Shown: positions 1-8,900 of the stretch, piece after piece | Layout: each line of letters begins with the position of its first letter | Position numbering within the stretch: position 1 is the first letter of the stretch | Virus record (IMG/VR): IMGVR_UViG_3300004206_000002 | Span: 1 to 23,260 of that record | Length of the DNA stretch: 23,260 nucleotides | Source of the DNA: a virus | Strand: one strand, 5' to 3' | Program-made: the position numbers and the translations under genes | The notes under the pieces: generated by a model | Databases searched by the model: none | Told to the model about the DNA's origin: nothing | What the model saw: the letters and a program-made list of their open reading frames with translations, nothing else

Positions 1-138
1 AATCGCGTCATATCGCGTCTTCTGCCAGAAGGCATAGCAACATACTAGAACTAGAATAAATTGCAGCGGATAGCGCGTGAACAGGTCTATGACTTTACCA
101 ATAAACGATTTAAAGATAAGCCATGCAGCGGTAATCAT
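1..138 (-). CDS. Rz-like inner-membrane spanin, N-terminal part (runs off left edge)
   Basis: This is a partial gene of 46 codons that continues beyond the window. It opens with ATG at 138, and the ATG overlaps the TGA stop of the endolysin gene (ATGA), so translation is probably coupled. The peptide begins MITAAWLIFKSF and has one strong hydrophobic segment around residues 23-38 (PLQFILVLVCCYAFW), followed by the polar start of what should be a periplasmic domain (QKTRYDAI). A short cytoplasmic N-terminus, one membrane anchor and a position directly after holin and endolysin are the usual layout of an i-spanin (Rz), which with an outer-membrane lipoprotein partner fuses the inner and outer membranes at lysis. 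The coiled-coil periplasmic part and any nested Rz1 lie outside the window, so the call rests on position and topology. Confidence 0.7.
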   Translation of the reverse strand, partial: MITAAWLIFKSFIGKVIDLFTRYPLQFILVLVCCYAFWQKTRYDAI

Positions 139-515
139 TGGTAATCCCAGACAACATGATTAGGTAATCCCTTACCGCCAATGCCTAAATGCAGGAAGTT
201 ATCAGCCACGCCTATCCTGGTAATGCCATGACGCAATGCAATGGTGATTAATGCGTACCTGTCTTTTCCATTATCACAAGCTACATCGCCGCATGAGCCC
301 TGCGTATGCTCACCATTGGAGTTTAATTTCTTAGCTTCTATCGGGTGTTTCTTTGACCTGAACCCACTGGTTACGCGCATAGGCTTATTAAAGTCTTTAC
401 GGATGGCTTCAAGTATCAACATAAACTCATGCTGCATATTGTTTTCACCGGTATGCTTGCAGTCAAATTCTTTCTTGGTAAAGTATTTATACTCTTCCCA
501 TTTAGCCGCTGTCAT
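135..515 (-). CDS. Endolysin, M15-type zinc peptidase (126 aa)
   Basis: This is a predicted peptidoglycan-cleaving peptidase of the M15 (D-Ala-D-Ala carboxypeptidase-like, M15_3) family. It shows VTSGFRS at residues 48-54, HPIEAKK at 57-63, then H70 and D77 in GEHTQGSCGDVAC, and H109 in FLHLGI. H70, D77 and H109 match the expected His-x6-Asp...His zinc ligands. The length suits single-domain phage endolysins of this family. There is no signal peptide, so release to the periplasm would need the holin encoded just upstream. The start overlaps the holin stop as ATGA, and its own TGA overlaps the spanin ATG, which gives a compact holin-endolysin-spanin cassette. The exact bond cut (L-Ala-D-Glu or D-Ala-mDAP type) cannot be told from sequence. 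Confidence 0.9.
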   Translation of the reverse strand: MTAAKWEEYKYFTKKEFDCKHTGENNMQHEFMLILEAIRKDFNKPMRVTSGFRSKKHPIEAKKLNSNGEHTQGSCGDVACDNGKDRYALITIALRHGITRIGVADNFLHLGIGGKGLPNHVVWDYQ

Positions 516-703
516 TTTCCAATGCCTTGCGTAGTTACAATGCGCAACATGGCATTACCTACCGCTAGAACCGTTACCGAGATTGCATAAATATTCCCCG
601 GCAATAAGCTTTGTAATGCGCTGAATGTTGCTTCAAGAGCAACAAGCCCAGATACAATTGCGTTAAACCATAAGACGCGAGATTTCCACCATGCTTTCAT
701 CAT
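512..703 (-). CDS. Holin (63 aa, two hydrophobic segments)
   Basis: This small membrane protein is likely to be the holin that permeabilises the inner membrane for the endolysin. I place the start at the ATG at 703 (protein MMKAWWKSRV...), because an AGGGGG ribosome binding site lies just upstream and this ATG overlaps the TGA of the preceding gene. A longer reading frame open from 781 would overlap that gene by about 80 bases. A positively charged, Trp-rich N-terminus is followed by two hydrophobic stretches, about residues 11-30 (LWFNAIVSGLVALEA) and 37-56 (NIYAISVTVLAVGNAML), joined by a short turn with LLPG. The gene ends in an ATGA overlap with the endolysin. The layout matches short two-helix holins found before M15 endolysins in podoviruses of proteobacteria. 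Function is inferred from size, topology and position. Confidence 0.78.
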   Translation of the reverse strand: MMKAWWKSRVLWFNAIVSGLVALEATFSALQSLLPGNIYAISVTVLAVGNAMLRIVTTQGIGK

Positions 704-1017
704 TTGCCCCCTGTCCATAATCCAAACTTCGCCTGAAGCCCGGTAATAATTAAACCTAGAATAATTATGGTTAATCCCCATGCGCCCTTTTTGGCAAGAT
801 CAAGCTTCATTTCCAGCCAGAAGTTCTCTTGCGCTTGCGCTGCTTTTATCATGGCTTCGTGAGATAGTCGGTGATTGTCTGGACCATCAGGGAATGCACT
901 CATGCAACGGTTAGCCTTATCGTTTAGCGCATCCATTTTTTTATCAATCTCTTCCAATCTCTCACCCTGCTCATAAACCATTCTTTGTAAAGATTCCATA
1001 TTTATTCTTTCGGTCAT
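700..1017 (-). CDS. Small protein with N-terminal helix and C-terminal membrane anchor (105 aa), lysis cassette
   Basis: The first half is charged and helical (residues about 5-40, EQGERLEEIDKKMDALNDK, likely coiled coil). One membrane segment lies near the C-terminus (about 79-96, GAWGLTIIILGLIITGLQ). The tail ends LWTGGK and its stop overlaps the holin start. Helix-plus-C-terminal-anchor proteins beside holins resemble haemolysin XhlA-type partners or antiholins in layout, but I do not recognise a specific family, so a role in controlling lysis is inference. The start is uncertain. The ATG at 1017 has no clear ribosome binding site, while an in-frame ATG at 999 has a GAAAG about 8 bases upstream and would remove six residues. 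Confidence 0.75.
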   Translation of the reverse strand: MTERINMESLQRMVYEQGERLEEIDKKMDALNDKANRCMSAFPDGPDNHRLSHEAMIKAAQAQENFWLEMKLDLAKKGAWGLTIIILGLIITGLQAKFGLWTGGK

Positions 1018-1027
1018 ATTATTAATT

Positions 1028-1047
1028 AAGCTATCTTTCCGTAGCTT
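1028..1047. repeat. Small inverted repeat between two membrane-protein genes
   Basis: AAGCTA at 1028-1033 and TAGCTT at 1042-1047 form a perfect 6-base stem around an 8-base loop, inside the 41-base gap between the 110-aa and 105-aa genes. AT-rich sequence flanks it, but no T-run follows on the minus strand. It could be a weak mRNA hairpin or chance. Confidence 0.3.
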
Positions 1048-1058
1048 TAATCTTCAAT

Positions 1059-1391
1059 CTAATCTAAATGGTTGCCGGTATGGTCAAATGGATTCAGTAG
1101 TAAATCCCCAATATAACGCGCTAACTTTCCTCTTAACGTATGTTGTTTGGCATGACGCTTTAACCGATCAGTTACTAACAATTCTTTAGGTAATTCAAAA
1201 AATACCAGCGTGAACACTAGAACATTATTGATGAAGTCTAAAAGTATGCTGATAGCCACGAATGGAACACACAACACCCACAACAAGCCATTGAGTTTAC
1301 TTTCTGCGTGAGCGCGTATCATTGCCATACTTGCCACATACATAATGAAAAACAGGTATAAATCAGCTAATAGTATGTATAAATAAATCAT
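1059..1391 (-). CDS. Membrane protein of unknown function (110 aa), first gene after the tail fibre
   Basis: This is a strongly hydrophobic protein with two or three predicted membrane segments: one at the N-terminus (MIYLYILLADLYLFFIMYVA) and one or two around residues 36-65 (LLWVLCVPFVAISILL and VLVFTLVFF). A basic, hydrophilic C-terminal tail follows (DRLKRHAKQHTLRGKLARY) and ends in LLLNPFDHTGNHLD. I chose the ATG at 1391 because AGG in the fibre stop codon region gives a ribosome binding site six bases upstream. An in-frame ATG at 1415 adds eight residues and overlaps the fibre gene by 17 bases with poorer signals. No enzymatic motif is visible. Its position at the head of the lysis genes makes a holin-like or lysis-timing role possible, but it could equally be a membrane protein that alters the infected cell. 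Confidence 0.78.
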   Translation of the reverse strand: MIYLYILLADLYLFFIMYVASMAMIRAHAESKLNGLLWVLCVPFVAISILLDFINNVLVFTLVFFELPKELLVTDRLKRHAKQHTLRGKLARYIGDLLLNPFDHTGNHLD

Positions 1392-1398
1392 AAATGGC

Positions 1399-2883
1399 CT
1401 ATATATAAGCAACATTCACTTTGCCGCTACCATCAAAAGTACCGCCATAAACCCTAACAATATCAAGCTCGCCTGACAAATCAACCGTTCCTGATGTGCA
1501 AGTTACGTTTGCAGAACCAAATGCCGCCGCCATGCCTTGGCAGCTCCACGTATTTGTTGAAGAATCTAATAATGTAAAAGTAACTTGACCCTTATACGTG
1601 TCAGCAGCCAAATCAAGTGGTGCAAACAAAAAACCAGAATTTGAGTTCCCGCCAGAGCTTGTATTTGCTACCGATGAAACTGCACTGTATCTTGAATAAT
1701 ATCCAGTGGATTTAGGCGTGCCACCAGTGCCTAATCTAAATCCCAATGACACGGTAGCGTTAAAAGAAACATCGGTAAATGAGACTATAATATGCTTAGT
1801 TCCAGATGGAATAACGAAATCTTTAGCCGTGCCTGATGTGGTTGCTTGTGGAGTTCCTAGCGTAATACTTGAAGCAGCAGCAGGCGCTGTACTCGCCCAC
1901 GTTGTACCATCAGACGTTAGTACATTACCGCTCGTGCCAGGCGCTACCGCTTGAGGTGCGCTTACGCCGTTACCAAGCAATACGCTATTTAACGTCAATG
2001 TATCTGCACCGATGCCGCCTTGTGCTACGCTTAACGGAGTTGTAAGTCCTGCCAGTGAGGTAATATCATTGTTCGCCCCTGATTTTGCCGCGCCTAGATT
2101 CGTTCTAGCCGTTCCTGGTGTAACTTCAGATAAGTTATTAGCAGCCAGCATATCGCCAGTACCTTCCCCTGCCGCACCTTTAGAGGCAAATATTTCCCAA
2201 AGTCCATTTGAATAATCAGTCGAGAACGTGCCTGAAGTGTGATCAGATAATGCGATATAACTATTACCTGATTCATATACGATGTTATTTTTAATATAGG
2301 CAGTTGCTGTTAGCCAGCTACCTACCCATTCAAAGCCTACGATATTTGCAGCCGCACCAACAACCGAAGCGGCAGAACCTGATGCTGCTGTAGCACTGGC
2401 ATCTGCTGCACTGGCTGAAGCTGCCGCGCTAGTTGCTGCTGCTGATGCTTGCGTTAGATAATCTTCTGGCTCTATCTCACTGGAAACGTCAACTTTAACC
2501 GCTCTATCTACCTGCTCCTGAACCTGCTGCACCAGCATGGTTAATTTGTCTAATGCATTCTCGATGATTTCAGGATAAAAGCCGCCCTGATTCTGTATGT
2601 CAGTTTCCTGCAGCATATCGAGATCAGAAACGATGGTAATCGTGTTTCCAGTTGCGTAAGTCGCTATGGTTTCAACTGTCCCGCCCGGTGACGCATTCTG
2701 ATCAGAATTAAGACTTACGGAATATTGAGAATCAAGCGTAAGATCAGTTTCAACCGCTAATGAACTGGTAAGCACTACACGAACGTCAGCCGTAGTAAAG
2801 CACTTAAATGAGAATGGAAACGATGTTAATACGCCATTACAATTTAATGGGCCTGCTTTGCGCGTAGATGAACTGACAGTCAT
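1399..2883 (-). CDS. Tail fibre protein (494 aa)
   Basis: This is the probable receptor-binding fibre. Residues 1-130 resemble the N-terminal attachment domain of podovirus fibres (for example NGVLTSFPFSFKCF, then LTLDSQYSVSLNSDQN, then a helix with MLVQQVQEQVDRAVK). A low-complexity Ala/Ser/Thr stretch at about 143-180 (ASAAATSAAASASAAD) is a likely stalk helix, as in other fibres. A small carbohydrate-binding-like piece follows (WVGSWLTATAYIKNNIVYES), then repeats of fibre-shaft type (AQGGIGADTLTLNSVLLGNG, SGNVLTSDGTTW) and a C-terminal beta domain of about 150 residues ending in FDGSGKVNVAYI, typical of fibre tips. An AAAAGGAG ribosome binding site stands seven bases before the ATG at 2883. 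The gene follows the giant ejection protein and a copy of the 13-base module motif. Confidence 0.88.
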   Translation of the reverse strand: MTVSSSTRKAGPLNCNGVLTSFPFSFKCFTTADVRVVLTSSLAVETDLTLDSQYSVSLNSDQNASPGGTVETIATYATGNTITIVSDLDMLQETDIQNQGGFYPEIIENALDKLTMLVQQVQEQVDRAVKVDVSSEIEPEDYLTQASAAATSAAASASAADASATAASGSAASVVGAAANIVGFEWVGSWLTATAYIKNNIVYESGNSYIALSDHTSGTFSTDYSNGLWEIFASKGAAGEGTGDMLAANNLSEVTPGTARTNLGAAKSGANNDITSLAGLTTPLSVAQGGIGADTLTLNSVLLGNGVSAPQAVAPGTSGNVLTSDGTTWASTAPAAASSITLGTPQATTSGTAKDFVIPSGTKHIIVSFTDVSFNATVSLGFRLGTGGTPKSTGYYSRYSAVSSVANTSSGGNSNSGFLFAPLDLAADTYKGQVTFTLLDSSTNTWSCQGMAAAFGSANVTCTSGTVDLSGELDIVRVYGGTFDGSGKVNVAYI

Positions 2884-2912
2884 ATGGCTACTCCTTTTAT
2901 GCCCTATTTTCT

Positions 2913-2926
2913 ATCAGTTATCAGTT
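2913..2926. repeat. Tandem 7-base repeat in the fibre gene leader
   Basis: ATCAGTT occurs twice head to tail (2913-2919 and 2920-2926) in the 55-base leader between the 13-base motif and the fibre start. It could be part of an operator or leader structure, or be incidental in AT-rich DNA. Confidence 0.35.
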
Positions 2927-2928
2927 TA

Positions 2929-2941
2929 TAAACGCACCCTA
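2929..2941 (-). promoter_or_regulatory. Module-head motif, copy in front of the fibre/lysis genes
   Basis: The minus strand reads TAGGGTGCGTTTA and its first three bases are the TAG stop of the 2153-aa gene. The same 13 bases stand at 22679-22691, with near copies at 18157-18170 and 11834-11846. This copy lies 45 bases before the fibre start codon. I see no convincing sigma-70 -35/-10 pair spaced around it. I infer a phage-specific promoter or a regulator binding site. Confidence 0.55.
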
Positions 2942-5900
2942 ATCACGAGGAGGGCCAACAATAATTGCTTGCGGCCCTGCTTCACCTTCCATATAAGCTT
3001 TTGTACCTAGCGCTACGTCAGATATTAGCTTGCCTGGCATACCTGTTAGGAACCCAGCGCCCATAATCACACGCTTAATATCCCTGTCATCACCGCTACC
3101 TTCCCATAAATCCTGTATGCTGCCAGGTGTTTGAATTGCCATTTGAATAGCGCTTTCAACAGGTGACATTTTATAACCAAATGACCTAACATCTTCGTCA
3201 AACTGATTCCATACAGGGCGTGCAACATCACGTACTAACGGAATCATTGCTGTCTGGAAAAATACGACTGATTCAATAGAGCGTTTCATATACTCTTCAT
3301 CGTCATCATCGCCCCAACCAAATAGAAATTCAGTAATGATTGCTGGTAAGGCCACGATAAATATATACTTCACCGTAAAATTAGCCACTGCATTTGCACG
3401 ATTGCCGCTATTCCATTGCTGTTTACTAATCGCGCCAGCGACAACAAGCCTTTGCCCTTGCGCCTGAAAGTAATTAAAGAACATCAGAAACATTTGTTTA
3501 AATGCGTTCATAGCTCCTTTACCGCTAACCATCGTTGATTGATCAACATCTCGGCCTGAACCCATTGTGGTTTGAATCACAGCATCTGCAAATTTAACAG
3601 AAGCTTCTACGTCATTCTTAGTTTCAGTCATGTTCTGTTCAAATGCCGCGTTCCATACCGGAAAACTTACGCCAACATCAACCAATCCCATTAAAAATAG
3701 TGCATATTTGGTATCAGGCGTAATGTTGCTATTCACCGTAAATTCTTTAATCATGCCCTGTACATCTCGATCATAACCATTCATCAACCGCGATTTCATG
3801 TAAGGCGAGTTTTCAATAGCAAAGTTAATATTCTTTGACATCGAAGGTGAGTAAAACTTAGCCAGATTTTTTAATACCAGCGCTGGCTTTACTTTCGTTA
3901 ATGCCGGCGATAAGCCAGTAAAGTTTTGTAGCGCTGTGGTCATGCCAGAGAGCAAAACTGCCACTGTGTTTTTTCTGGCAATGCTAAAAGCTTTTTCCAT
4001 CATTCCAGTAGGATTGTACTGAGGGATTGCAATTTCACTAATGCGCTGTGTAATGGCTTTGTAGTGTTTTTCACCTAATGATTTTTTCAAAGCAAGTGCG
4101 ACTTGATTATCATTAAGCAGGCGCATAGTATCAGCCAGCGCTTCACGGAAAGCTATATCATGCAAGGTTTCATTAACTGCACTACTAAAGACATCTAAAT
4201 GCAGATTTGGCCTTAAATTGCTTTGTGTTACACGTTCTTTGCTAGTGCCTTGCCTTGTAGCGCGTGACATCCCAATACCAGCCCGTAATTCATCCAATGA
4301 CTTGCTTGCATCAAAAGTCTGTACCTGCACGCCTTTTTCTGGATTGTCAGCAGACCGATAATCAAGATGGAAGTAACCGCCTTCTAATGTGCCAAATTTA
4401 GTATCAAATGCCACGCCTTTTACTTTTGGTGGGGATATGCCTTTAGTCCGATTATTTACAGATTCCAGTTCCGGCCATATCATTTCATCAGAAACGCGCC
4501 ATAATGTTTTAACAAGTTCAATATCGCGCTGATCAAGCAGATCAATAATCTGCTGCATCTGCCCTGCATCAAACCAGTTTGAAAGGCGCTGCCGGCCTTC
4601 TTCACTTCCATATAAGGCAACAGCTACAACAGCATTTTCTCGCGTTAATGAAATGCCCACTGTGTTTGTGCCAATATCTCTACGGCTAAATGCACGCCTT
4701 TCTGCAAGACTGTATTGATCTTTTAAATAAGGTTTAAGCTCTGCATAAATTTCTGATAAGCGATTTGATTTGTAGTTTGAAGCCTCACTGTACCTTCCAA
4801 ATAAGCTTTCAAATACTGTGCCGTTAGTCTGGCCGCCATCTAATATCTCAGCCATTGCCGTGATATTTAAATACCCTGACAGCATACCGTCTTTGCTATC
4901 AGCAAGCTTATCTTCAAGCTTAACAACCAATGAAGGAATGTCAGCTTTTACTTTACCCTCAGCATCAAACAACTGCGGATAGGTTTTTTTAATCTGTTCA
5001 AGAATCGTTGCTTTTTCTTCTTGGAAAGTCTGATTGCGAATTTCTTTGTATTGCTTGTTTTCACGCCTTGCTAATTGCTCAAGCTGCGTAACAGCTCCCA
5101 TCAAATCACGCAATTCAGCAAGCGTCATATCCTTGTATGACTTGCGATAAGTTTCATCAAGCACAAAATCAGGCAAGTCAGGTATTACCGCAACAAGTCT
5201 TTCTGCTTCTTTCTCTACCCATTGCGCCAATGGTTCTTTACCGCGAATTTCTGCAAGTTGAGCATTGCTTACACCGGTACGAAAATCAAATCGTTCTAGC
5301 ACTGCTAGCATCTGAACCAAAGGCTCACCGCGCATATTCCCTTGTACGCTAGATTTATTTAGTTTGCGAACTTTATCAATGTATTTTTCTATTTCATCAA
5401 GCGCTGCAAACGCTTCTTTTGCTATTCTGTTATTTAATAACTGGTCACGCTTTGCCTGTACCACAGTATTTGTATCACCTTGACGCATAGATTTTTCTGC
5501 TAGTTTTGCGGATTTTTCCTCTGCCCTTGTATAAATATATGGCTTAATGTCTTTAACTGTTTTCTGCGCTATTTTTTGCTGTGCATATTCTTTAGCTGCC
5601 GCCTCTAATATCCTGCGATTGCCTAATGCTTTATTCTGTGCGGATAACTCAGTAGCCAATACTCTAGCTCTAACCTCGTTATGCACTGCCTTATCAGCAG
5701 CCTCGTTCATTTTCTTGGCATCAACCAGATCACCAAACTCAGCTAACATACGTTCATCGGTTAAACGGTCAATCAGTGACTTAGGATTTTCAGCCGCAAG
5801 TAATGATTTCACTAACTGATCACCACTGTTAAATCCGAATAACTCAGCTACCGCATCAGGTGGATTGCCTAACTCCATCACCATGCCGGTACGACCTATG

Positions 5901-8900
5901 CCAAGATTGCGCCATTCGCCCTCTTCGCCATACATACCGCGCATCATGTTTAAATCTAGCTTACCCTTGCCGAATGCATCTAAGCGTACACGTTCCTGCT
6001 CGTCATAGATAGATTCTTGCCATTTACGATACTGTTCACCTTCAGCGAATAGACTGTATTGTTTTTCGCCTCTGGCTTCTTCAAAGAATTTATCTTCGAA
6101 CTCGCGCAAATCCCACTTGCCGTTTTCATCTTTAGCCAGATATTCATATTGTGATAAGGCTTCAGCCATTTCATCAACGGATAAACCGCCATCTTTACGC
6201 AGTACCGGCTTGCCAAATACGCCAGAATCAAATCGGTCTTTAGGGTCCAATCCCCATTCAGAAGCTGCTAACTGTCTATTTAATCCACCAAGTTTAGCAA
6301 TAGCGGTATATAAACTATCCTTTTCAACATCAACGCCTTTAGTCGCTTTAACCTTTTCAGCCTGCTGCGCTTTGGTTTCATCTGGGATTTGTTTTAACCA
6401 TGAATAGGCTTGATATACGGGTTGCGTCATGACTTCGCGCCTTACTGCCATGCGTACTGCTCTGCGCTCTGTATCGGCCTTACGCTGTAGGTCTTTTAAT
6501 ACTCGACTACGCGCACCCTGCAACCATTTCATATCGCGTAATGAACGTGCTGTTAATGCTGTTTTAGCTTCATCTGTTGCGTCTTGTTGATTCTGTAGGT
6601 ACTCAGCATATTCATCTACACTCATGCCTGCATCTTCCATTGAAGCAAACATCGGCATCATGCCACGTACTGCTTCAGCTTTGTTAATCGCATCATCACT
6701 AGCCAGCATACGATCAAACACTTGGCGCACTTCGTTAGTTAAGCCAGGCTCACCGCTACGTTCAAAGAATTGTTTTAATGACTTGTAAGCAGACAGCATG
6801 AATGAGCGTAACTTAGCAAATACTCGGCTTAGTTCAAGCGTAGGCGCTGTACCTTCCATAGCGTACTGCTCAAAACCTCTGGCTAGTTTCTCATGGTAAA
6901 AACGCTTTTGGTCTATGGTCATGTTACGCCATACGTCTAAAGCCGGTTGCTCGGTAGATTCAATCCCAAACCAATTAAACAACTGGTTCATATCATCTAC
7001 TATGCTTTGTGGTGCATCTGGCTTGCTGGCTACGTCAGCATAGACTTCTAGGAAAAAGTGACCTAGCTCATGAATGAATGTTGATGCATCAGCATTTTTA
7101 AGCAGGGTAATGTTAGCGCCCTGAGTAATGTCATTACTGAATGAAATTTGACCACGGGCTTTCTGTTCGTTAGTCTGATTAAACTGATTATTCCCTGCCT
7201 TGCTCAATATGCCTTTAAACGATGGTGACGTTTGGTAAGCTTCAGGATTGCGTCTTAATTCATCTAGTGCCTGATGTGGATATTCAAAACCTAGCATCTG
7301 CTCTTTTAATAATGCACGTAATACAGTTTTTTGTTTAGAATTGGCCGCCTCGTACAACGCATCATAAGCATCTTGTGGTGTGTAGGTTTCATCGTAAACT
7401 ACCTGTGATAGCTTGGATAAACTGCTCAACGCTTCGTTTTTACCTACAGAATCATTCTGCTCAAAACCATCAGCAGTTATATTGCCACTTACTTGCAATG
7501 GATAACGCGCAAATGCTTCACTAGGCGTAATGCCTAAGCTACTTGCTAGTGTTGAATACCACGGTGAAACTAAACCATTCACATAGGCTTGATTGTTTTG
7601 TGGTGTAAATCTGCCGACTGCATTTAGTTGACCTAACAGATTATCACTTACCTCAGTCAGTGATTGTGTCCATGCCTCGTTATCCTGATATTTCTGGGCT
7701 ACGTTTTCAGCCTGTTTCTGCAATTCCTCTACTGCCGTATCAAGCTGAGTTTTAGCCTCAAACGCACTGATGCCATTTTCATCTGCGCGTAAGTGTTGCA
7801 GTACCGCACCGCCTAATTCTGTTCCGGCAATAGTCGCACCAAACTCACCAACTGGAATAACTAGATCTACGCCTTGCGCTATGGCCTCTTCTAGCTGTTT
7901 TTGAATGACAGGTGAAGATTGCATCAGCGTATTCACATCAACGCCTAAATTCTGTGCTTCCTGCATAAATGTACGCGCATCTATGTAAACTTCTTCAATA
8001 CCGTTTTCACCGCCTGCTTCCTGTAGGAATGTGGCAAAGTCTTGGGCTGAACGCTCTTTAAGTTTTGATTGTGCCGCTAACTGTTGAATGTTAGCGAAAG
8101 CCTGCATTGACTGATTTGCAGCTTCGCTCTGGTATTGGAGTTTTTCCTGTTCGGTAGAAACAAAGTTACCAGCCGCCTCAATGGATTTGGCAATCGCTAC
8201 CTGTCCGGTAGTGCCTACAAACGTAGCAATAGCAGTTTGCAAAGCAGCATCAGGTCTTTCAGCCAGATATTCGCTGAATGGTTTTTCAGGGTTTAATGCC
8301 GCCCATTCGTTTAAGTCCTGCAATACCGTAGCAGCCTGCTCACCGATCTGCTCTTGCACGTTACTCAGTAATACGGTTTTTAACAGCCCAGCCTCACCGC
8401 GCAACCCTTTAAACAATGTTTCAACTGGAATTTTCTCAGTAGCCCACTCAACCGCCGCCTGTGAACCTGCGTACACTAAAGCCTGATTTGCATCTAAACC
8501 ACTGGCCCTAGCCTTTGCATATTCCTGACCACCTGCAATACCTACCATTGCATTCAAAGCCAATGAAGAATTGCCTGAGTAAATACCGGCTATCAATGGT
8601 GGTAGATTCATACCTAGCGATTCAAAGCCACTATTAACTGCCTTCTCTACAAAACCTTGATCAGAAGTATCGCCGGTAATCGCTTCAGCTACATTAGATT
8701 GATTCTCTGACAGACCAAGTAAGCCCTGCTCTGCTACGCGCAATGGGTTAGCCGGCAATACTGTACCGACCAATGGGTCTAGCAATGGCGCAAGCGTACC
8801 AAACGGACTAGCTAACGCGCCATAAATACCTTGCCCTGCCCTTGGTAATAAACCAGCCGCTACCGACTTGGCAAAGCTGCCAGTAACATCACCGAGACTG

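Noticed and set aside
512-781. A longer holin reading from 781 (89 aa).
   Set aside because: The extension duplicates sequence of the upstream gene in another frame; the ATG at 703 has a strong AGGGGG site and a coupled stop.
1399-2883. A diversity-generating retroelement target in the fibre, as in BPP-1 Mtd.
   Set aside because: No reverse transcriptase, no template-like repeat and no C-type-lectin variable end was seen; the fibre C-terminus ends in an ordinary beta-tip pattern.
6509-6520. A partial copy of the 13-base motif (CGCACCCT on the plus strand) in the giant gene.
   Set aside because: Only eight contiguous bases match, which is expected by chance in a window this long, and no gene starts nearby.
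7768-7778. AAACGCAC within the giant gene, resembling the motif.
   Set aside because: The CCCT end is missing; partial eight-base match inside coding sequence.
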